64,000 nucleotides of DNA. Origin: Mycobacterium sp. NBC_00419. Lineage in GTDB: Bacteria > Actinomycetota > Actinomycetes > Mycobacteriales > Mycobacteriaceae. Position numbers and translations under genes: made by a program. Positions 17,765 to 25,535 of the stretch are shown here, piece after piece; the stretch's first letter is position 1; the number at the start of each line of letters is the position of its first letter. Where the stretch lies: assembly GCF_036023875.1 (NCBI RefSeq), contig NZ_CP107931.1, forward strand, positions 1,860,001-1,924,000, given 5' to 3'. The notes under the pieces were generated by a model. That model was not told the DNA's origin, did no database searches, and was given only the letters and a program-made list of their open reading frames with translations.

Positions 17765-18649
17765 ATGCGTTCCATCTGGAAAGGCTCGATCGCCTTCGGT
17801 CTGGTGAACGTCCCCGTCAAGGTGTACAGCGCCACCGAAGACCACGATCTGAAGTTCCACCAGGTGCACGCCAAGGACAACGGGCGCATCCGCTACAAGC
17901 GGGTCTGCGAGGTGTGCGGTGAGGTGGTCGAGTACCGCGACATCGCCAAGGCCTTCGAGTCCGACAACGGCCAGACAGTGATCATCACCGACGACGACAT
18001 CGCCACCCTGCCCGAGGAACGCAGCCACGAGATCGAAGTGGTCGAGTTCGTGCCGGCCAGCGAGATTGACCCACTGATGTACGACCGCAGTTATTTCCTC
18101 GAGCCCGACGGGAAATCGCCGAAGTCCTATGTGCTGTTGGCCAAAACGCTCGCCGACACCGACCGGGTGGCCATCGTGCACTTCGCGCTGCGCAACAAGA
18201 CCCGGCTAGCGGCGCTGCGGGTGAAGGACTTCTCCAAACGCGACGTCATGGTGGTGCACACCTTGTTGTGGCCCGACGAGATCCGCGACCCCGACTTCCC
18301 GGTGCTCGACCAGAAGGTCGAGATCAAACCGGCCGAGCTGAAGATGGCGGGTCAGGTCGTGGAGTCGATGACCGACGACTTCCATCCCGAGAACTTCCAG
18401 GACACCTACCAGGAGCAGCTGCGCGAACTCGTCGAGGCCAAGTTGGACGGCGGCGAGGCGTTCTCCACCGAAGAGCAACCCGCCCAGCTCGACGAGGCCG
18501 AGGACGTCTCGGATCTGCTCGCCAAGCTCGAGGCCAGTGTCAAACGCCGCCGCGAGCAGTCCGGTGATTCCGGCGCAGCCGAGAAGGCCCCCGCCAAGAA
18601 AGCTCCGGCCAAGAAAGCCGCCGCCAAGAAAGCTCCCGCCAAGAAGTAG
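17765..18649 (+). CDS. ku: non-homologous end-joining protein Ku
   Basis: A 294-aa bacterial Ku. It opens RSIWKGSIAFGLVNVPVKVYSAT, the family hallmark, followed by the beta-barrel region (RYKRVCEVCGEVVEYRDIAKAFE). After the core domain (to about residue 255) comes a lysine-rich tail of repeated APAKK units, as in other mycobacterial Ku proteins, which assists DNA threading. It forms a homodimeric ring on DNA ends and recruits LigD. The ATG at 17765 is 6 nt after CATACT, a plausible -10, so the message may be leaderless. Confidence 0.95.
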   Translation: MRSIWKGSIAFGLVNVPVKVYSATEDHDLKFHQVHAKDNGRIRYKRVCEVCGEVVEYRDIAKAFESDNGQTVIITDDDIATLPEERSHEIEVVEFVPASEIDPLMYDRSYFLEPDGKSPKSYVLLAKTLADTDRVAIVHFALRNKTRLAALRVKDFSKRDVMVVHTLLWPDEIRDPDFPVLDQKVEIKPAELKMAGQVVESMTDDFHPENFQDTYQEQLRELVEAKLDGGEAFSTEEQPAQLDEAEDVSDLLAKLEASVKRRREQSGDSGAAEKAPAKKAPAKKAAAKKAPAKK

Positions 18650-18687
18650 CGCCACAACCTCGTCTTCGATACGGCTGATTACGAAAC

Positions 18688-18701
18688 TAGAACGTGTTTC
18701 A
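18688..18701. promoter_or_regulatory. KstR-type operator
   Basis: TAGAACGTGTTTCA matches TnnAACnnGTTnnA at every fixed position. It lies 74 bp before the GTG of the SDR gene, in the 126-bp gap after ku. One half-site (AGAAC) is perfect; the other (GTTTC) departs by one base from a full palindrome. Confidence 0.65.
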
Positions 18702-18775
18702 ATTGCGTTCGGAATTCGCGGCCAGCCGACGCCGCGATCTTGTTACGGTGTTCGCGGACAAGGGAAGAGAGACAC

Positions 18776-19567
18776 GTGATCCTCGATAGTTTTCGCCTTG
18801 ATGGTCAAGTTGCAGTAGTCACCGGCGCCGGCCGCGGGCTGGGCGCCGCCATCGCGGTCGCCTTCGCCGAAGTCGGCGCAGATGTCGTCATCGGTTCGCG
18901 CACCGAGTCGGAACTCGAGTCCGTCGCCGCGCAGATCGAGGCCCTCGGACGCCGCGCGCACATCGTCGTCGGCGATCTCTCCCACCCCGAGACGACGGCC
19001 GAGCTGGCCGGCAAGGCCGTCGAGGCGTTCGGCAAGCTGGACATCGTCGTCAACAATGTCGGCGGCACCATGCCGAACGCGCTTATGGCCACCAGCGTCA
19101 AGGCGATGAAGGATGCCTTCACCTTCAACGTTCTGACCGCGCACGCGCTGACCGTGGCCGCGGTGCCGCTGATGCTGGAGCACTCCGGCGGCGGCAACAT
19201 CATCAACATCACCTCGACGATGGGCCGGACCGCCGGCCGCGGGTTCGCCGCTTACAGCACCGCCAAGGCCGCGCTGGCCCAGTACACCCGGCTGACCGCC
19301 CTGGACCTGTGCCCCAAGATCCGGGTCAACGCCATCGCGCCGGGTTCCATCCTGACCTCCGCGTTGGAGATCGTGGCCTCCAGCGACGAACTGCGCGACC
19401 CGATGGAAAAGGCCACCCCGATGCGTCGCCTCGGCGACCCCGCCGACATCGCCGCCGCGGCGGTCTACCTCGCCTCGCCCGCAGCCAGCTACCTCACCGG
19501 CAAGACGCTGGAGGTCGACGGCGGGCTCAACATGCCGAACCTGGATCTCCCGATCCCTGACCTGTAA
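18776..19567 (+). CDS. short-chain dehydrogenase/reductase
   Basis: A 263-aa classical SDR with TGAGRGLG (residues 16-23), NNVGG (93-97), Ser147, and the catalytic Y160-x3-K164 (YSTAK). The C-terminal [12 protein letters not shown] is typical of FabG-like enzymes. In conserved order it corresponds to Rv0927c. The GTG start at 18776 follows GGGAAGAGAG and gives the standard N-terminus; the in-frame upstream extension is unrelated. It lies 8 bp before the next gene, so the two form an operon downstream of a KstR-type box. Oxidation of a hydroxy-acyl or steroid intermediate is possible but inferred. Confidence 0.88.
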   Translation: MILDSFRLDGQVAVVTGAGRGLGAAIAVAFAEVGADVVIGSRTESELESVAAQIEALGRRAHIVVGDLSHPETTAELAGKAVEAFGKLDIVVNNVGGTMPNALMATSVKAMKDAFTFNVLTAHALTVAAVPLMLEHSGGGNIINITSTMGRTAGRGFAAYSTAKAALAQYTRLTALDLCPKIRVNAIAPGSILTSALEIVASSDELRDPMEKATPMRRLGDPADIAAAAVYLASPAASYLTGKTLEVDGGLNMPNLDLPIPDL

Positions 19568-19575
19568 GGATTCCC

Positions 19576-20652
19576 ATGGCCATCCGCGTCGCACAGATCG
19601 GCACCGGCAACGTCGGCGTCCATTCGCTCACCGCGCTGATCAACAACCCCGAATTCGAGCTCACCGGCGTCTGGGTGTCCTCGGAGTCCAAGGCCGGCAA
19701 GGACGCCGCCGAACTCGCCGGGCTCGACGGGACGACGGGGGTGACGGCCACTACCGACCTCGACGCGGTGCTGGCCACCAAGCCGCAGTGCGTGGTCTAC
19801 AACGCGATGGCCGACAACCGGCTCGTCGAGGCACTCGAGGACTACCGCCGCATCCTGGCCGCCGGGGTCAACGTCGTCGGCAGCGGGCCGGTGTTCCTGC
19901 AGTGGCCGTGGCAGGTGATCCCTGACGAGATGATCAATCCGCTCGAAGATGCTGCACGCGAAGGTAATTCGAGCCTGTTCGTCAACGGCATCGACCCCGG
20001 GTTCGCCAACGACCTGCTTCCCCTGGCGCTGGCCGGGACCTGTCAGAGCATCGAGCAACTGCGCTGTATGGAGATCGTGAACTACGCGACCTACGACAGC
20101 GCGACGGTGATGTTCGACGTGATGGGCTTCGGTAAGCCGATGGACGAGATCCCGATGTTGTTGCAGCCCGGGGTGCTGAGCATCGGGTGGGGTTCGGTGG
20201 TGCGGCAACTCGCCGCCGGCCTGGGCCTGGAACTCGACGGACTCGAGGAGATCTACGTCCGCGAGCCCGCACCCGAGGACTTCGAGATCGCCAGCGGACA
20301 TATCGCCAAGGGCACCGCCGCCGCTCTCCGATTCGAAGTGATCGGCTTGGTCGACGGGGCACCGGCGGTGGTCCTCGAGCACGTGACCCGGCTGCGCGAC
20401 GACCTGTGCCCGGAGTGGCCGCAACCCGCCCAGGAGGGCGGCAACTACCGCATCGAGATCACCGGCGAACCCTGCTACGCCGTGGACGTCTGCCTGTCGA
20501 GCCCCAACGGCGACCACAACCACGCCGGGGTGCTGGCCACCGCGATGCGCATCGTCAACGCGATACCCGCCGTCATCGCCGCACCCCCAGGCATCTGCAC
20601 CACACTGGACCTGCCCCTGGTGACTGGAAAAGGGTTGTACGCTGCTGGATAG
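19576..20652 (+). CDS. dihydrodipicolinate reductase-like NAD(P)-binding protein
   Basis: A 358-aa protein with an N-terminal Rossmann motif IRVAQIGTGNVGVHSL and the DapB-N-like LTGVWVSSESKAGKDAAELAGL. The central region FVNGIDPGFANDLLPLAL and the C-terminal extension are those of the mycobacterial Rv0926c-type family rather than of true DapB, which is about 250 aa. Such proteins are often encoded with sterol or fatty acid catabolic genes. The reaction is unknown. It is coupled to the SDR gene 8 bp upstream. Confidence 0.83.
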   Translation: MAIRVAQIGTGNVGVHSLTALINNPEFELTGVWVSSESKAGKDAAELAGLDGTTGVTATTDLDAVLATKPQCVVYNAMADNRLVEALEDYRRILAAGVNVVGSGPVFLQWPWQVIPDEMINPLEDAAREGNSSLFVNGIDPGFANDLLPLALAGTCQSIEQLRCMEIVNYATYDSATVMFDVMGFGKPMDEIPMLLQPGVLSIGWGSVVRQLAAGLGLELDGLEEIYVREPAPEDFEIASGHIAKGTAAALRFEVIGLVDGAPAVVLEHVTRLRDDLCPEWPQPAQEGGNYRIEITGEPCYAVDVCLSSPNGDHNHAGVLATAMRIVNAIPAVIAAPPGICTTLDLPLVTGKGLYAAG

Positions 20653-20675
20653 GCCAACCTGTAAGGAGGCCCATC

Positions 20676-20915
20676 ATGCGGATCACCACTCGTGTCGCCG
20701 CCGCCGGAGTCGCAATGCTCGCGAGCCTGTTGCTCGCGATTCCCGCCGCTGCCGCACCGCAGTGCACCGACACCGGTCCGAACACCACCATCTGCCAGAC
20801 CCCCGGTCATGCGCAGATCACCACCTCCCCCAATCCGGCGTTGACCAACCCCTATCCGGGTTGGGGCTTCGGTGGAATCGGCATCGGCCTCGGCGGACTC
20901 TGGATTGGTCTGTGA
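20676..20915 (+). CDS. small secreted protein, function unknown
   Basis: A 79-aa protein with a clear signal peptide (MRITTRVAAAGVAMLASLLL, cleavage near AAAAP). The mature part carries two cysteines (PQCTD and TICQT) and a glycine-rich end (GWGFGGIGIGLGGLWIGL). It follows a strong AAGGAGG ribosome-binding site at 20663-20669, 23 bp after the DapB-like stop, so it may belong to the same transcript. No family recognised. Confidence 0.7.
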   Translation: MRITTRVAAAGVAMLASLLLAIPAAAAPQCTDTGPNTTICQTPGHAQITTSPNPALTNPYPGWGFGGIGIGLGGLWIGL

Positions 20916-20922
20916 GCTAGCA

Positions 20923-20980
20923 GGCGTCTAACATCGCCGCCGGTGGCCGGTTGAGTAGTCCCGGGCCCCCTCCAGACGCC
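20923..20980 (+). other. possible structured 5' leader of mntH
   Basis: The arms GGCGTCT (20923-20929) and AGACGCC (20974-20980) pair perfectly over 7 bp and enclose 44 nt rich in G and C that can form inner hairpins. The element ends 18 bp before the mntH start. It could be a leader structure or terminator of the secreted gene. No known manganese riboswitch signature was recognised. Confidence 0.3.
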
Positions 20981-20998
20981 GCATAGAGAGCTCGACGG

Positions 20999-22222
20999 TT
21001 GGCAGAACAAGCCCGGGTCGCCAAAGCCGGTTGGTATCTGCTCGGGCCCGCCTTCGTCGCCGCCATCGCCTACGTCGACCCGGGCAACGTCGCGGCCAAC
21101 ATCAGCGCCGGTGCACAGTTCGGTTTCCTGCTGGTCTGGGTGATCGTTCTGGCCAATGCGATGGCCGGGCTGGTGCAGTACCTGTCGGCCAAGCTCGGCC
21201 TGGTCACCGGCCGCACCCTGCCCGAGGCCGTACGTGACCACACCCGCACCTCGACCCGCATCGGCTATTGGGTTCAGGCCGAGCTGGTGGCTGTCGCGAC
21301 CGACCTGGCCGAGGTCGTGGGCGGCGCGATCGCGCTGCAGCTGCTGTTCGATCTGCCGCTGCTGCTCGGCGGCGTGATCACCGGCTTCGTGTCGCTTCTT
21401 CTGCTGGTGATCCAGGACCGTCGCGGCCAACGGGTCTTCGAGCGGGTCATCACCGGGCTGCTGATGGTGATCGCGATCGGGTTCCTGTCGAGCCTGTTCG
21501 TGAACGCCCCGCCCGCAGGGGAGGTCGCGGCCGGGCTGGTGCCCAGGTTCGAGGGCACCGAATCCGTTCTGCTCGCCACCGCGATGCTCGGCGCTACCGT
21601 CATGCCGCACGCTGTCTATCTGCATTCCGGCCTGGCCCGTGATCGCCACGGCCACCCACCGGCCGGCCCAGCGCGCAAACTGCTGTTGCGGGCCACCCGC
21701 TGGGATGTCGGCATCGCCATGCTGGTGGCCGGCGCGGTCAACATGGCCATGTTGCTGGTCGCGGCGACCAACCTGCAGGGCCGCGCCGACACCGATTCCA
21801 TCGAGGGCGCGCATGCCGCCGTCGGCGACACCCTCGGCCCGACTGTCGCGCTGTTCTTCGCCATCGGCCTGCTCGCCTCCGGTCTGGCCTCGGCCTCGGT
21901 CGGGGCCTACGCCGGCGCCATGATCATGCAGGGCTTGTTGCGAAAGTCCTTCCCGCTGTTGCTCAGACGCCTCGTCACGCTCATCCCCGCCCTGGTGGTG
22001 CTGGCCATCGGCGTGGATCCCAGCCGCGTCCTGGTCATCTCCCAGGTGGTGTTGTCGTTCGGGATCCCGTTCGCGCTCATCCCTTTGGTGCGGCTGACGA
22101 GCCACCCGAATCTGATGGGCGACGACACCAACCACCGACTGGTTTCGATGCTCGGGTGGACAGTCGCTGCAGTGATTACGCTGCTCAACGTGGTTCTGAT
22201 CTACCTGACGCTCACCCGGTAA
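20999..22222 (+). CDS. mntH: Nramp-family divalent metal transporter MntH
   Basis: A 407-aa integral membrane protein with about 11 helices. Both metal-binding motifs of the Nramp family are present: DPGN in helix 1 (AIAYVDPGNVAANI) and the methionine motif MPH in helix 6 (GATVMPHAVYLHS). It imports Mn2+ (and Fe2+) with protons. It matches Rv0924c by position. The start is TTG at 20999, which gives the short cytosolic N-terminus seen in the family. Its stop overlaps the next start by one base (TAATG). Confidence 0.93.
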   Translation: MAEQARVAKAGWYLLGPAFVAAIAYVDPGNVAANISAGAQFGFLLVWVIVLANAMAGLVQYLSAKLGLVTGRTLPEAVRDHTRTSTRIGYWVQAELVAVATDLAEVVGGAIALQLLFDLPLLLGGVITGFVSLLLLVIQDRRGQRVFERVITGLLMVIAIGFLSSLFVNAPPAGEVAAGLVPRFEGTESVLLATAMLGATVMPHAVYLHSGLARDRHGHPPAGPARKLLLRATRWDVGIAMLVAGAVNMAMLLVAATNLQGRADTDSIEGAHAAVGDTLGPTVALFFAIGLLASGLASASVGAYAGAMIMQGLLRKSFPLLLRRLVTLIPALVVLAIGVDPSRVLVISQVVLSFGIPFALIPLVRLTSHPNLMGDDTNHRLVSMLGWTVAAVITLLNVVLIYLTLTR

Positions 22223-23286
22223 TGCCGGTAATGGTTGGGCACGCTTACTTCGCCTACGGGTCGAACCTGTGCATCCAGCAGATGGCGCTGCGCTGCCCGG
22301 AGGCCACCGATCCGCGCCCGGCGACGTTGGCCGACCACGACTGGCTGATCAACGAACGCGGCGTGGCCACCGTCGAACCGTTCATCGGCTCTGTGGTGCA
22401 CGGGGTGCTGTGGTGGGTGTCCGACCGGGATCTGGCCACCCTCGACAGCGCCGAGGGCGTCCCGTCGCGATACCGCCGCGACCGGCTCACCGTGCAGACC
22501 GCCGACGGCCCGGCGCCGGCGTGGGTCTACATCGATCACCGCACCGAGCCCGGGCCGCCCCGCCCCGGATACCTGGAACGCGTCATCGACGGCGCCCGCC
22601 ACCACGGCCTGCCGCAACGCTGGATCGACTTCCTGCACCGGTGGGACCCGGCGCACTGGCCCAAATCCTTGTCGTCGAAAAGCGATGGTCCGCAATCGCT
22701 TTCGGAGCTCCTCACCGATCCGGCCGTCATCGAGGTGTGCCGGCTGCGCTCACGGTTCGGCTTCCTGGCCATTCACGGCGGCGGGCTCGAGCAGATGACC
22801 GACGTCATCGCCGAGCGGGCCGCCGACGCGGCCGGGGCGTCGGTGTACCTGCTGCGGCACCCCGAGGGCTACCCGCACCACCTGCCGTCGGCGCGCTACC
22901 TCGCCTCGGAGTCGGAGCGCCTCGCCGCATTCCTCGACCACGCCGAGGTGGCGGTGTCACTGCACGGCTACGGGCGCATCGGGCGCAGCACCCAGTTGCT
23001 GGCCGGCGGGCGCAACCGTGCGCTGGCCGAGCATCTGGCCGGCCACATCGCGGTCCCGGGCTATCAGGTGATCACCGACCTCGACGCGATCCCCGCCGAA
23101 CTACGCGGCCTGCACCGCGACAACCCGGTGAACCGGGTCCGCGGCGGGGGCGCCCAACTGGAGCTCTCGACGAGGGTGCGCGGGGTCAGCCCGCGCAGCC
23201 AGCCGCCGGACTCAGACGGTCTGACCCCCGCGACCTCGGCGTTGGTGCAGGGACTGGTGGCCGCCGCGCATTCCTGGCCCGCCTGA
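22222..23286 (+). CDS. gamma-glutamylcyclotransferase / poly-gamma-glutamate hydrolase fusion
   Basis: A 354-aa two-domain protein. Residues about 1-140 are a GGCT/AIG2-like cyclotransferase fold: FAYGSNL (YGSN at 12-15) and the acidic catalytic site in LDSAEGVPSRYRR. Residues about 165-355 match the poly-gamma-glutamate hydrolase (phage PghP-like) family: AIHGGGLEQMTDVIAE, HHLPSARYLASES and VSLHGYGRIG carry the zinc-type His/Glu ligands. Together they could cut gamma-linked glutamyl chains and release 5-oxoproline. ATG 22222 overlaps the mntH TAA by one base, implying translational coupling. A likely counterpart is Rv0923c. No signal peptide, so cytosolic. Confidence 0.78.
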   Translation: MPVMVGHAYFAYGSNLCIQQMALRCPEATDPRPATLADHDWLINERGVATVEPFIGSVVHGVLWWVSDRDLATLDSAEGVPSRYRRDRLTVQTADGPAPAWVYIDHRTEPGPPRPGYLERVIDGARHHGLPQRWIDFLHRWDPAHWPKSLSSKSDGPQSLSELLTDPAVIEVCRLRSRFGFLAIHGGGLEQMTDVIAERAADAAGASVYLLRHPEGYPHHLPSARYLASESERLAAFLDHAEVAVSLHGYGRIGRSTQLLAGGRNRALAEHLAGHIAVPGYQVITDLDAIPAELRGLHRDNPVNRVRGGGAQLELSTRVRGVSPRSQPPDSDGLTPATSALVQGLVAAAHSWPA

Positions 23287-23307
23287 AAATTTGGTTAGCA
23301 ATCGGAC

Positions 23308-23334
23308 CCATCCGCGCCATGCGGTGCTCCGAAT
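23308..23334 (+). promoter_or_regulatory. SigK-type promoter
   Basis: CCATCC (23308-23313) and CCGAAT (23329-23334) separated by 15 bp match the -35 and -10 elements described for mycobacterial SigK. The predicted start site is about 23341, 10 nt before the DUF1365 ATG. As sigK and rskA follow on the same strand, this would give autoregulation. Confidence 0.75.
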
Positions 23335-23350
23335 AGTGGGTGTGAAACCG

Positions 23351-24166
23351 ATGAGCACCCAGGTAGACCATCAGACGCTGACTCCCGCGCTGTACCGCAC
23401 TCGGATCACTCACCTGCGCCGATCACCGGTACACCACTACGGCGAGCACCGCAGCTACAGCTGGTACGTCGATGTGGACAACCTGCCCAAGCTGCCGTTG
23501 TGGCTGCGGCCGTTCGCCCGGTTCGAGGCCGTCGACCACTTCACCGGCACCGACAACGACACGTTGCGCCAGCGGGTCGACGGATTCCTCGCCGAGCACG
23601 GCATCTATCTGCCCGGCGGGCGGACCACGGCGCTGCTGATGCCGCGGGTCCTCGGGCGTGCCTTCAACCCGTTGAGCCTGTTCTGGTGCCACGACGCCGA
23701 CGGCGTGCTGCGCTGCGTCATCGCCGAGATGCACAACGCCCACGGGGAACGGCACGCCTACCTGCTGCCGCCCGACCAGGAAACCCCGGCGATGGTGACC
23801 AAGACCTTCTATACCTCGCCGTTCAACGGTGTCGACGGCTACTACCTGATGCGGGCGCCCCGGCCGGAAGAGAAGCTGGACCTGACGCTGTCGCTGCACC
23901 GCGAGAACGAGCCCGCCCTGGTGGCGACCGTTCGCGGCGACCGGCGGCGGGCCAGCACCGGGCAGGTGCTGCGGCTGCAGTTCAGTGCGCCGCTGGCCCC
24001 GCAGATGGCCGCCCTCAACATCAGGGTGCAGAACCTGATGCTGCGGCTGCGCGGCGTGCCGGTGATCCCGCGCCCGGAGACCCACGAGCGCCTGCCGCAG
24101 GCGGTGAGCATGCAATCGGCGACGGCTGGCTGGACGGCAACGAATCGTTCCTGGATGCCGTCGTGA
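23351..24166 (+). CDS. DUF1365 family protein of the sigK locus
   Basis: A 271-aa protein with the DUF1365 core: ALYRTRITHLRRSPVHHYG, YSWYVDVDNLP, RVLGRAFNPLSLFWCHD and KTFYTSPFNGVDGYYL. In M. tuberculosis the same family member (Rv0448c) lies in the SigK-controlled Rv0449c-Rv0444c cluster together with the fatty-acid modifying gene ufaA1. Here it directly precedes sigK. Its role is unknown; association with cyclopropane-synthase-like genes elsewhere suggests membrane lipid modification. The last about 18 residues (after RLPQAV) are of atypical composition, and the boundary with sigK may be a deletion scar. Confidence 0.8.
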   Translation: MSTQVDHQTLTPALYRTRITHLRRSPVHHYGEHRSYSWYVDVDNLPKLPLWLRPFARFEAVDHFTGTDNDTLRQRVDGFLAEHGIYLPGGRTTALLMPRVLGRAFNPLSLFWCHDADGVLRCVIAEMHNAHGERHAYLLPPDQETPAMVTKTFYTSPFNGVDGYYLMRAPRPEEKLDLTLSLHRENEPALVATVRGDRRRASTGQVLRLQFSAPLAPQMAALNIRVQNLMLRLRGVPVIPRPETHERLPQAVSMQSATAGWTATNRSWMPS

Positions 24167-24231
24167 CGAGCCTGCTTGACCCGCCCGTTAGGCTACGGCT
24201 CAATGCCAGCGACAAAAAGCGGACGGCGATC

Positions 24232-24783
24232 GTGACCGCGACGACTGACCTCGACGGACTGCTGCGCCGGGTCGCACAGCGTGACGCCGATGCATTCGCC
24301 GCGTTCTACGACGCCACCCGTGCACGGGTCTACGGTCTGGTGACACGCGTGTTGCGCGACCGTGGCTACAGCGAAGAGACCACCCAGGACGTCTACCTGC
24401 AGGTGTGGCGTACCGCGGAAAGCTACGACCCCGCCTCGGGCACTGCGCTGGCGTGGCTGCTCACCCTGGCGCACCGCCGCGCGGTGGACCGGGTGCGATC
24501 CGAGCAGGCTGCCTCGGTCCGCGAGTCGCGCTACGGTTCTGCGACGGTGGAGACACCGGGCGACCACGTCAGTGACGCCGTGGTGGCCAGCGATGAGCGA
24601 CGTCAGGTCGTTGCCTGTCTAGACGGGCTGACCGAGGTCCAGCGCGAGTGCATCGAGATGGCCTATTACCAGGGAATGACGTACGTGCAGGTTTCCGAGC
24701 GGCTGTCGGCGAATTTGGCGACGATCAAATCGCGTATGCGCGACGCGCTGCGGGGCTTGCGTAATTGTTTGGGTGTGCGATGA
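24232..24783 (+). CDS. sigK: ECF RNA polymerase sigma factor SigK
   Basis: A 183-aa ECF sigma factor. Region 2 ([20 protein letters not shown], then [15 protein letters not shown], and [16 protein letters not shown]) and region 4 ([26 protein letters not shown], then [18 protein letters not shown]) are complete and closely resemble M. tuberculosis SigK. It directs mpt70/mpt83-type and its own promoters there. GTG 24232 gives the family length; the frame is open further upstream but encodes nothing recognised. It is followed after 10 bp by its anti-sigma factor. Confidence 0.93.
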   Translation: MTATTDLDGLLRRVAQRDADAFAAFYDATRARVYGLVTRVLRDRGYSEETTQDVYLQVWRTAESYDPASGTALAWLLTLAHRRAVDRVRSEQAASVRESRYGSATVETPGDHVSDAVVASDERRQVVACLDGLTEVQRECIEMAYYQGMTYVQVSERLSANLATIKSRMRDALRGLRNCLGVR

Positions 24784-24793
24784 GGGTGCTGCG

Positions 24794-25534
24794 ATGACTC
24801 AACCTCACGATGGGTTCGCGGACGGCGACCTGTTGGACCTCGCCGTCCCGTATGCACTGCATGCGCTGCCTGACGACGAGCGTGACGATATCGAGAGCAG
24901 GCTGGCTCGCGCCGGTCTGCAGGTGGCCGACGCCTTCTACGACGAGGTGCGCGCGGTCCGCGAGACCATGGCCGTGGTGTCGGCGGTCAGCGCCGAGGAG
25001 CCACCGGCCGCGCTGCGTGACCGGCTGCTGGCCACGGTGGCCGACGACAATGTGCGCATTCTGCCGTCCGCGCCCAAGGAGTCCGGAAAGCGCTGGCGCG
25101 CAACAGTACTGACCGCCGCAGCAGCGGTGGTCGTCGGCCTGGGGGCCGTCGCCGTCGTGCAGTCGATGCGGCCAGGGCCCGCCCAGCCGTCGACCGCGCA
25201 GCAGGTGTTCGCCGCGCCCGACGTGCACACCATCTCCGGTGACATTCCCGGCGGCGGGACCGCGACGGTCGTCTTCTCCCGCGACAAGAACGCCGGCGTC
25301 CTGGTGATGAACGACGTTCCGAAACCCAAGCCGGGCACCGTGTATCAGATGTGGTTGGTCAGCGACAGCGGTGCCACCTCGGCGGGAACCATGGACGACA
25401 AGGCGGTGTCCCCGTCGACCACAGCGGTGCTGCCCGACCTCGGCAACTCCAAGGCGCTGAAGTTCACCGTCGAGCCGGGCACCGGTTCCACCCAGCCGAC
25501 CGGCCAGGTGGTCGCTGAACTTCCGCTGGTCTGA
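24794..25534 (+). CDS. rskA: anti-sigma-K factor RskA
   Basis: A 246-aa single-pass membrane protein. The N-terminal cytosolic anti-sigma domain (about 1-95; [25 protein letters not shown] and [13 protein letters not shown]) binds SigK. One membrane helix lies around 100-120 ([19 protein letters not shown]). The extracytoplasmic RskA domain carries [19 protein letters not shown] and [13 protein letters not shown]. It releases SigK by regulated proteolysis. ATG 24794 follows the sigK stop by 10 bp. The stop is 1 bp from the convergent GCS2 gene. Confidence 0.93.
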   Translation: MTQPHDGFADGDLLDLAVPYALHALPDDERDDIESRLARAGLQVADAFYDEVRAVRETMAVVSAVSAEEPPAALRDRLLATVADDNVRILPSAPKESGKRWRATVLTAAAAVVVGLGAVAVVQSMRPGPAQPSTAQQVFAAPDVHTISGDIPGGGTATVVFSRDKNAGVLVMNDVPKPKPGTVYQMWLVSDSGATSAGTMDDKAVSPSTTAVLPDLGNSKALKFTVEPGTGSTQPTGQVVAELPLV

Positions 25535-25535
25535 C

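Noticed and set aside
24100..24231. Possible frameshift joining DUF1365 to an extended sigK frame (reading IGDGWLDGNESFL)
   Set aside because: The segment matches no part of DUF1365 or SigK that I know; a deletion scar is possible but a frameshift cannot be supported.
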